This document shows, one piece after another, positions 58,204 through 64,000 of a stretch of DNA of 64,000 bases. Each line of letters begins with the position of its first letter. Position 1 is the first letter of the stretch. The notes under the pieces were generated by a model. The model did not search any database. It was not told where the DNA came from and saw nothing but the letters and a program-made list of their open reading frames with translations. This DNA comes from Streptomyces djakartensis (GTDB lineage Bacteria; Actinomycetota; Actinomycetes; Streptomycetales; Streptomycetaceae). The stretch covers positions 1 through 64,000 of the forward strand of contig NZ_BMWE01000020.1 in NCBI RefSeq assembly GCF_014651075.1. Reading direction: 5' to 3'. The position numbers and the translations under genes are program-made.

Positions 58204-58955
58204 CAGGACTCCTTGCCGTGGGGGTCGGCCGGGCCGGCGGTGGGGGGCACGGGCTCGGTCAGGTCCAGGACGCGGTACAGGTCCTCGGGGACGGGCCGGC
58301 CGGCGGCGGTGCGCTCGGCGGCGTAGTCGCCCAGCATGCGGGCGAGTTCGCCGTCGCCGTGGGCGCGCCGGCCCAGGTCCGCCACGTGCTCGACGGGGAC
58401 GCCGGTGAACAGGCACTTCAGCACGGCGTGACGCCAGTCGTGGGCTGCCAGGTGCCGGGCGGCGTACGGGCCGACGGCGGCGGTGAGGAGCCGGGTGTCG
58501 TTGGTGCGCAGGGCGTCCTCGACGAGGGGGAGGGCGCCGGGTCCGGGCACCAGGTGGGGCAGGGCGTGCAGGACGGCGCGGCGCTCGTCGGCGGTGCCCT
58601 GGAAGTAGACCCGGGTCAGGGCGTCGGTGCCGGCGCGGGCCGCGTCGAGGATGAGCACCCGTGCGGCGTCGGCGTGCGCGGCCCCGCAGCGGCGGCCGGC
58701 TTCGGCGAGACGCAGTTCCCAGGGGGAGATCGGCCCGTGGACGCCGGGGTGGGCGGCGGCCTCGTCGAGGGCGTGCTCCAGCCAGGTGCGGGCGGCGGGG
58801 TCGAGCTGCGTGGTGAGGTGACGGCGGAGGTCGGCGAGGGAGGGGGCGGTGGTGAGGCCGGTCGCGGGGACGGTCTGGCCGGTGTGGGTGCCGGTGCTCG
58901 GCGCCTGCTGGGTGCTGTCGGTGCTCGCCGCGGGGGTGGCGCGGGGGTGGGTCAT
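58203..58955 (-). CDS. EboA domain protein
   Basis: A 250-residue helical protein of the EboA family. After a 45-residue low-complexity threonine- and proline-rich start come TQLDPAARTWLEHALDEAA, ISPWELRLAEAGRRCGAAHA, VYFQGTADERRAVLHALP and RLLTAAVGPYAARHLAAHDW, then NWAVLK-type KCLFTGVPVEHVADLGRR. EboA has no known activity and is one of the most specific markers of ebo operons. Both ends overlap neighbours by a few bases, so it is made together with EboB and the TIM-barrel protein. Confidence 0.87.
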   Translation of the reverse strand: MTHPRATPAASTDSTQQAPSTGTHTGQTVPATGLTTAPSLADLRRHLTTQLDPAARTWLEHALDEAAAHPGVHGPISPWELRLAEAGRRCGAAHADAARVLILDAARAGTDALTRVYFQGTADERRAVLHALPHLVPGPGALPLVEDALRTNDTRLLTAAVGPYAARHLAAHDWRHAVLKCLFTGVPVEHVADLGRRAHGDGELARMLGDYAAERTAAGRPVPEDLYRVLDLTEPVPPTAGPADPHGKES

Positions 58956-59920
58956 CTGCTGCTCCCTTCAGTGGGTGCGGAGGGAGCGCCGTGGGGTGGC
59001 GCGGTCTGCTGGAGGGCCGGAGCGGGGGACGGCGACGTGGCGGACGCGGTCTGCTCGGCGTGGCGGAGGAACGGGAGGGAGTGCTCGGCGTGGTGGGGGC
59101 CGGCGTGGGAGTGGCGGGGCAGTTCGACGACGGTCAGGCCCTGGTAGCCGGTGGCGGCGAGGGCCGCCAGCACCGGCGGGAAGTCGATCTCCCCCTCCCC
59201 GAACGGGAGGTGTTCGTGGACACCGCGTCGCATGTCCTCGATCTGGACGTGCCGCAGCCATGGGGCGGCGTCGCGCACGCAGTCGGCGGGAGGGCGGGGT
59301 TCGAGGCACTGGCAGTGGCCGATGTCGAGGGTGAGGCCGAGCGGCGCGGGGTCGCCGAGGGTGCGGCGGAGGTGGTGGAAGTCGGCCAGGGTGGCGAGGA
59401 GATGGCCCGGCTCCGGTTCGACGGCGAGCGGGACGCCGGCGCGGGCGGCGGCGTCCAGGACGGGGGTGAGGGACTCCGCGAGGCGCTTCCAGGCGGTGTC
59501 GGCGGGGGTGTCCTGCGGGACGGTCCCGCTGAAGCAGTGGACGGCGTGTGCGCCGAGGTCGGCGGCGATCCGGACGGCCCGGACCAGGAGGCCGACGCGG
59601 CGGGCCCGGTCGTCGGGGTCCGGGTCCAGCAGGGACGGGCCGTGCTTGCGCCGCGGGTCGAGGACATAGCGGGCGCCCGTCTCCACGGTGACGCCCAGAC
59701 CGAGTTCGCCCAGCCGGTGCGCGACCCGGCGGGTGCGGGCGGCGAGGCCGGGGGCGAGCGGGTCGAGGTGCATGTGGTCGAGGGTCAGCCCGACACCGTC
59801 GTAGCCGAGGTCGGCGAGGAGGCGGAGCGCGTCGTCGAGGCGGAGGTCGGCGAGGCCGTTGGTGCCGTAGCCGAAGCGGAGCGGAGGCAGGGTGTCGGAG
59901 ACACGGGCCTGGGTGCTCAC
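58952..59920 (-). CDS. Second TIM-barrel sugar isomerase/epimerase-like protein in the ebo-type operon
   Basis: The 322-residue protein has a xylose isomerase-like TIM barrel: LRFGYGTNGLADLRLDDALR, LADLGYDGVGLTLDHMHLDP, VETGARYVLDPRRKHGPSL, LAVEPEPGHLLATL, GLTLDIGHCQCLEP and HVQIEDMRRGVHEHLPFGEG. Glutamate, histidine and aspartate metal ligands are at the expected strand ends. It differs clearly from the EboE-like protein downstream. Similar proteins accompany actinobacterial ebo-type operons and may isomerise or dehydrate a sugar or cyclitol. Start and stop both overlap neighbours by 4 nt. Confidence 0.84.
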   Translation of the reverse strand: MSTQARVSDTLPPLRFGYGTNGLADLRLDDALRLLADLGYDGVGLTLDHMHLDPLAPGLAARTRRVAHRLGELGLGVTVETGARYVLDPRRKHGPSLLDPDPDDRARRVGLLVRAVRIAADLGAHAVHCFSGTVPQDTPADTAWKRLAESLTPVLDAAARAGVPLAVEPEPGHLLATLADFHHLRRTLGDPAPLGLTLDIGHCQCLEPRPPADCVRDAAPWLRHVQIEDMRRGVHEHLPFGEGEIDFPPVLAALAATGYQGLTVVELPRHSHAGPHHAEHSLPFLRHAEQTASATSPSPAPALQQTAPPHGAPSAPTEGSSR

Positions 59921-60987
59921 GTCACGCTCACCTTCCTCGCGAACCTCGCTCCGAGTGGAGCGAGAGCCGTGATGAGGAGGGCCGTGGCGGTGCTGCCGGA
60001 GCGGGCGGTCAGGGCGGCCTGGAGGGGGATCGTGGCGCGGATCCCGGCGCCCACGGCTCGTTGGGTGAGCGGAGGTGAGGGGTTGAGGGTGGCGTGGAAG
60101 TAGGGGCGTGCGGTGGTCGCGGCGTAGGCGGCCGCGAGGGCGGCGGTGAGATGTGCCGTGGGCTGGGTGGTCGGCGCGGACCGTCGGGGCAGGGCCGCCT
60201 GCGGGCCTGGCAGGACGGGGGCGGCCGCGCCCTGTCGTTCCGCCGGGGGCTCCTCACGGCTCTTGGTCACGTGACGGGTCAGCAGGGCCGTCGCCGCGAG
60301 GGCCGCCAGCGGGGCCAGGGGTGAGCCGCCCCGGGCCTCCTGGCGGGAGACGGTCGTGACGGCCAGGGTGTGGGCGCCGAGGAGGGCGGCGGAGGGCAGG
60401 GCCCGGCGGGTGCGGCCGGTGCCGGCCGCGGCTCCCAGGAGCAGGTCGAGGCCGCGGGCCGCTCCCATGGCCACAGCACCGGCCGGTGTGTGCTTCAGGC
60501 CGAGGTCGTACGCCCAGACGGTCGCCGCGAGGGGGGCGGCGACGGCCAGCGCGGGACGGCCGGCCGCGGTGGCCAGGGCCAGTCCGGCTCCGGTGAGGGC
60601 ACAGGCCGCGGTGAGTGCGCCGGCGGGGTGGACGCGGCCGGAGGGCAGGGGGCGGTGCGGGCGTTCGACGGCGTCGATGTCGCGGTCCGCCCAGTCGTTG
60701 AGGGCCATTCCGGCCTCGTAGAGGCAGAGGGAGGAGCCGATGGCGAGCAGGGTGCGGGCGTTGGGTGGGGCGCCTGTCGCCGCTGTGCCGGCCAGAGCGT
60801 CGCCGGGGACGCTGAACAGGGCGGGCAGACGCAGGAGTTCGGCCCAGGCGCGGCCCCGGGATGAGCGGCCGGCGCGTCCGGGGGAAGGTGCTGTGCCGTC
60901 GGCGGGCGCACGGTCGCCCGCGCTGCCGCCGGCTGTGGTTCCCCGCGCGGTGTGCGGGCATCGGCCGGGGCTCTCGTGCGCCCTCAC
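59917..60987 (-). CDS. EboC-like UbiA-family prenyltransferase
   Basis: A 356-residue membrane protein with a basic, low-complexity N-terminus of about 45 residues and roughly eight hydrophobic helices. The first Asp-rich motif is visible as NDWADRDIDAVERPHRPLPSGR, and the second region as VWAYDLGLKHTPAG and MGAARGLDLLLGA. UbiA enzymes attach an isoprenoid chain to an aromatic ring or a sugar-like acceptor. In ebo operons this is EboC. No isoprenoid synthase gene is present here. GTG at 60987 overlaps the inositol-phosphate synthase stop (GTGA). Confidence 0.87.
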   Translation of the reverse strand: MRAHESPGRCPHTARGTTAGGSAGDRAPADGTAPSPGRAGRSSRGRAWAELLRLPALFSVPGDALAGTAATGAPPNARTLLAIGSSLCLYEAGMALNDWADRDIDAVERPHRPLPSGRVHPAGALTAACALTGAGLALATAAGRPALAVAAPLAATVWAYDLGLKHTPAGAVAMGAARGLDLLLGAAAGTGRTRRALPSAALLGAHTLAVTTVSRQEARGGSPLAPLAALAATALLTRHVTKSREEPPAERQGAAAPVLPGPQAALPRRSAPTTQPTAHLTAALAAAYAATTARPYFHATLNPSPPLTQRAVGAGIRATIPLQAALTARSGSTATALLITALAPLGARFARKVSVT

Positions 60988-62129
60988 CGCGCTTCCCCTG
61001 TCCCCTCGGTGTGCCCCAGGCTCCTTGCGAACCGGACCAGTTCCTCGTACTGCTCGGCGAGACCGGACGGCCCGCCCCCGACAGGGTCCTTGAAGTAGAA
61101 GCCGAGGGCACCGAGCGGGCCGGACAGCCCCGCCTCGTGCGCACGGGCCGTCAGCCGGGCCAGGTCCAGCACCAGCGGCGCCGCGAGGGCGGAGTCGCAG
61201 CCCTGCCAGATGGTCTGGAGGACCATGCGGGTGCCGAGGAAACCGTCGAAGGCGACGTGGTCCCAGGCGGTCTTCCAGTCCCCGAGGGCCGGGACGTCGT
61301 CGATGTGCACCTCTCCCTCGGGGACGGTGCCGAGGGTGTCGGCGAGGACGCGTTCCTTTCCGGCGTTCTTCGCCGCCGCGGCGGCCGGGTCGGCCAGGGC
61401 CGCTCCGTCACCGCCGCCGAGCAGGTTGGTGCCGGACCAGGCCCGGACCCTCAGCGCCCGCTGCGCGAACATCGGGCCCAGTACGGCCCGCAGCAGCGTC
61501 TGACCCGTCTTGCCGTCCCGGCCGGCGTACGGCAGACCGCTCAGCTGGGCCTCGCGGGCGGCGACGGGGTGGTTCATGCCCTCGGAGGGGGTGAAGTTGA
61601 CGTAGGGGCAGCCCGCGCGCAGGGCCGCCAGCGCGTACAGGGTGCTGGCGGGGAGCGGGGCGCCGGCTTCCCGGGAGGCTGGTTCGGTGGAGGCGACGTT
61701 CACCACCACGGTCCGGTCCAGCTCGTGGCGGTGTGTGAAGTCGCGTATGTCGTCGGTGAAGGCGGTGATCAGTTCCGCGTCGCTCCTGGTGTCCCCCGGA
61801 GTGGGACCTCCGGGCCTGATCTCCCGTTCGGCGGCGGCGAGTTCGGAGGCGACGGCGGTGGCGACGCCCGCTGGGAGGACGCCGCCCGCGGTCAGGGACT
61901 CGGCGCGCTTGGGAAGGGGGCAGTCGAGTGTGTCGTGCCCGCCGAAGACGAGGTCGGACAGCGCGGGCAGGCGGCTGTCCGTGAACGCGGGGGTCTCGGT
62001 CACCATGCCGGTGGGCGGGTGCAGTCCCGCGGTGACGGCGGCGCACCCCGTGACGACGGTGGTGGCGACGGAGCCCCGGGCTCCGATCAGCCACACCCCC
62101 ACACGCGGTCGGGACAGGGACGCGGACAT
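60984..62129 (-). CDS. Inositol-3-phosphate synthase family protein (sugar-phosphate cyclase)
   Basis: The 381-residue protein belongs to the myo-inositol-1-phosphate synthase family. It has an N-terminal NAD motif GVWLIGARGSVATTVVTG (residues 11-28), VNVASTEP, VNFTPSEGMNHPVAAREAQL, GRDGKTGQTLLRAVLGPMF with catalytic lysines, and GTNLLGGGDG. The enzyme cyclises glucose-6-phosphate to inositol-3-phosphate. In other ebo operons the cyclase position is held by EboD, a dehydroquinate synthase-like protein; none is seen here, so this may replace it. ATG at 62127-62129 follows AGGAGG. It leads a seven-gene run with overlaps or gaps of at most 3 nt. Confidence 0.86.
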   Translation of the reverse strand: MSASLSRPRVGVWLIGARGSVATTVVTGCAAVTAGLHPPTGMVTETPAFTDSRLPALSDLVFGGHDTLDCPLPKRAESLTAGGVLPAGVATAVASELAAAEREIRPGGPTPGDTRSDAELITAFTDDIRDFTHRHELDRTVVVNVASTEPASREAGAPLPASTLYALAALRAGCPYVNFTPSEGMNHPVAAREAQLSGLPYAGRDGKTGQTLLRAVLGPMFAQRALRVRAWSGTNLLGGGDGAALADPAAAAAKNAGKERVLADTLGTVPEGEVHIDDVPALGDWKTAWDHVAFDGFLGTRMVLQTIWQGCDSALAAPLVLDLARLTARAHEAGLSGPLGALGFYFKDPVGGGPSGLAEQYEELVRFARSLGHTEGTGEAR

Positions 62130-62203
62130 GGGCAGCCTCCTGGTCGTACGGAACCGGGGGGAAGGGACGGCGGGCGGGGGCCGGTGTCCCCGCCCGCCGC
62201 CGT

Positions 62204-64000
62204 TCAGTCGCCCTTGACGGGCAGTTCCTTCAACTGGATGTCGCGGAAGGAGACCTGGTCGCCGGCGCCGTGGTTCTGGAGACCGATGTAGCCGTCGGTC
62301 AGGCTCCGCGCGGGGTCCTTGTTGGTGAAGTCGTTGATCTTGACTCCGTTGAGGAACACCCGGAGGCGTTCGCCCTCGACCTTGATCTCGTAGGAGTTCC
62401 ACTGGCCGGGCGGCCGCAGAACCTGGTCACGGGCCTTGATGTCGGCCGACTTGAACGAGTAGACGGATCCCGTGGTGCGCTCGGGCGTGTCCGTGGCGTC
62501 GATCTGGATCTCATAGCCCTTGTTCACCGCGGACCAGGGGTCGTCGGAGGCGGGGAAGCCCACGAAGATCCCGGAGTTGTCGTCGCCCCGCATCTTCCAG
62601 TCGAGCTTGAGGGAGTACGACTTCAACTCCTTGGCCTGGTACCAGAGCAGGCCCATGCCGCCCTCGGACACCAGGGTGCCGTCCTTGACGTCGAACCTGC
62701 CGGGTCCGGCCTGCTTCCAGCCGTCCAGGGTCCGGCCGTTGAAGATCTTCCGGTGGTTCTTGCCGGGCTTGCAGTCCGCCTTGACCTGGCCGGTGGCGTA
62801 CTGCAGGCCGCCGAGCAGGTGGGCGCGGAAGGCCTCGTCGGCGTAGGACTCCTTGGTGTGGCCGCCGCCGGTGTAGAAGGACCGGCCGCCGCCGTAGTTC
62901 TGGCACCAGGCGATCGGGTGGTCGCCCTTCATGGTGCCGCCCTGGTAGGTGGTCTCGTCCAGGGTGGCGAGGACCTTGGCCTTCTCCCGCGGGTTGGTGC
63001 GGTAGTTGTACCACTCGTCGGTGCGCTCCCAGGCGTCGCCGAGGTGCGCGGTCGACGGGTGGTCGTGGTCCTCGACGCGGACGGTGGCCTTCTGGATGGC
63101 CGGGTGGGACTGGAAGTAGGCGCCGACGAGGCCGCCGTAGAACTCCCAGTCGTACTCGGTGTCGGCGGCGGCGTGGATGCCCAGGTAGCCGCCGCCGTTC
63201 TTCACGTAGTTCTCGAACGCCTGCTGCTGCTCGGCGTTCAGCACGTCACCGGTGGTGGACAGGAAGGCCACGGCGTCGTACTTGGCGAGGTTGGCCGTGG
63301 TGAACTGCCCGGCCTCCTCGGTGGCGTCGACGGTGATGCCGGCCGGGCCGCCGAGTTCCTTCAGCGCTGTGATGCCCGCCGGGATGGAGTCGTGCCGGAA
63401 GCCGGCGGTCTTGGAGAAGACCAGGACCTTCCTTCCGCCCTTGAACGGCTCCTTGGAGAACTCGAAGTCGTCCACGTCGTACAGCGCGCCGTCGCCGCCC
63501 CTGAAGACCAGGTAGATCTCCGTGGTGCGCTTGGGCAGGGCCCGCAACGGCACGTCGACGTTCTGGAAGGTCTCCCAGCCGCCGGTCGGCGGGATGTACG
63601 CCGAGCCGTGCAGCGGCCCGTCGGGCGAGCCGGTACGCAGTTCGACGAAGCCGCCCGCGCCGCCGGAGGAGGCCCGCACGGTCATCTTCCGCTGCCCGTC
63701 GAACCGGTAGGGGGTGAAGGAGATCCAGTCGCCGTCGTTGATGTCGCCGACGGTCTTTCCGCCGTTGGCGCCGGTCTTGTCGATGACCGATACGCCCGAC
63801 TGGGTGGAGAAGTGCTCGCCCTGGCGGTGCAGCGGCTGGAGCACGGTGCGGGCGGTGCCGGTCAGCGCCTCCTGGCCGTTCGCCCCGCCGTCGGTGTAGC
63901 CGGCGCCGACGACGCCGTAGATGTCGGCGTTGGGGTCGTGACCGCCGTCACCGGGGGGCGGCTTCAAGGTGCCCTCGCAGCCCGTCTCGCTGGTCAGCTC
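62204..64000 (-). CDS. ThuA/DUF1080 multidomain secreted protein, 5' end missing
   Basis: The 598 visible residues are the C-terminal part of a larger protein whose frame runs to the window end. In order: a CBM6-like carbohydrate-binding module (about 15-165), a ThuA domain (VLVFSKTAGFRHDSIPAGI, FENYVKNGGGYLGIHAAADT, IAWCQNYGGGRSFYTGGGHT), and a DUF1080 3-keto-disaccharide hydrolase-like domain (KIFNGRTLDGWKQAG, LKLDWKMRGDDNSGIFVGFP, FRDIQLKELP). Such proteins are exported and help break down 3-keto sugars. The missing front often carries a signal peptide and a PQQ sugar dehydrogenase-like propeller. The stop is 74 bp before the inositol-phosphate synthase start. Confidence 0.88.
   Translation of the reverse strand, partial: ELTSETGCEGTLKPPPGDGGHDPNADIYGVVGAGYTDGGANGQEALTGTARTVLQPLHRQGEHFSTQSGVSVIDKTGANGGKTVGDINDGDWISFTPYRFDGQRKMTVRASSGGAGGFVELRTGSPDGPLHGSAYIPPTGGWETFQNVDVPLRALPKRTTEIYLVFRGGDGALYDVDDFEFSKEPFKGGRKVLVFSKTAGFRHDSIPAGITALKELGGPAGITVDATEEAGQFTTANLAKYDAVAFLSTTGDVLNAEQQQAFENYVKNGGGYLGIHAAADTEYDWEFYGGLVGAYFQSHPAIQKATVRVEDHDHPSTAHLGDAWERTDEWYNYRTNPREKAKVLATLDETTYQGGTMKGDHPIAWCQNYGGGRSFYTGGGHTKESYADEAFRAHLLGGLQYATGQVKADCKPGKNHRKIFNGRTLDGWKQAGPGRFDVKDGTLVSEGGMGLLWYQAKELKSYSLKLDWKMRGDDNSGIFVGFPASDDPWSAVNKGYEIQIDATDTPERTTGSVYSFKSADIKARDQVLRPPGQWNSYEIKVEGERLRVFLNGVKINDFTNKDPARSLTDGYIGLQNHGAGDQVSFRDIQLKELPVKGD

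Noticed and set aside
56263..58326. A 687-codon open frame on the plus strand across the ebo-type operon
   Set aside because: The translation is low-complexity Gly/Val/Ala/Arg-rich, typical of antisense shadows. The minus strand encodes overlapping recognisable proteins.
1..64000. CRISPR arrays or insertion sequences
   Set aside because: No regularly spaced repeats and no transposase-like protein were seen on either strand.

Overview
The window is high-GC actinobacterial DNA, almost certainly from a Streptomyces chromosome. Support: strong GC bias at third codon positions, GTG and TTG starts, many 4-nt ATGA/GTGA stop-start overlaps, leaderless promoters with the -10 box about 6 nt before the start codon, a WhiJ-like regulator/DUF397/ATP-binding trio, and one rare TTA codon. 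No transposase, integrase, CRISPR array or attachment site was seen. Everything was read by eye. Domain and family names come from motif recognition, not from database searches.

Layout. 1-1.7 kb: end of pgi, gnd and a histidine phosphatase, closed by a terminator. 1.9-3.4 kb: a membrane protein with a TTA codon. 3.4-8.4 kb: a shikimate catabolic unit (dehydroshikimate dehydratase, quinate/shikimate dehydrogenase, TetR regulator, MFS carrier) with two matching candidate operators. 8.4-11.7 kb: two VOC proteins, a serine hydrolase and a saccharopine dehydrogenase-like protein. 11.8-19.1 kb: an unusual cluster built on a GTP cyclohydrolase II variant carrying Met120, a divergent creatininase-family amidohydrolase, a zinc-less pyruvoyl-tetrahydropterin synthase homologue, a methyltransferase, a glycosyltransferase, a flippase-like membrane protein, a dehydrogenase and a CDP-alcohol phosphotransferase. 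It looks like a pathway to an undescribed pterin- or pyrimidine-derived, perhaps membrane-linked, product. 19.1-24.4 kb: HxlR/RidA pair, solute-binding lipoprotein, CooC-like ATPase and small genes.

24.5-44 kb is a defence and signalling island. It holds a DndB-like gene divergent from an HTH-methyltransferase-specificity fusion, a complete type I restriction system (hsdM-hsdS-hsdR), the WhiJ-like trio, a soluble Ser/Thr kinase, a RelE-like/UvrD-like helicase fusion, a zinc-ribbon protein of unknown function, a single-chain DUF262-HNH protein and a frameshifted hydrolase pseudogene. 44.2-51.8 kb is a hydroxyquinol (resorcinol-type) operon (flavin monooxygenase, intradiol dioxygenase, maleylacetate reductase, SDR) with a divergent AcoR-type activator. 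The same palindrome, TGTCTC-N5-GAGACA, occurs before the operon and before a YceI gene about 4.7 kb away. A tRNA-Leu(GAG) and a DUF2254 protein follow.

53.5-64 kb, all on the minus strand, is an ebo-type operon (EboC, EboA, EboB, EboE and EboF relatives plus a second TIM-barrel protein). An inositol-3-phosphate synthase homologue sits where other ebo clusters carry the sugar-phosphate cyclase EboD. It is flanked by a ThuA/DUF1080 secreted protein (cut by the window end) and a Tat-exported sugar isomerase-like protein. The shikimate unit (via protocatechuate) and the hydroxyquinol operon (via maleylacetate) both feed the 3-oxoadipate pathway. The pterin-type cluster, the methyltransferase/DndB pair and the ebo-type operon are the parts most likely to hold new biology.
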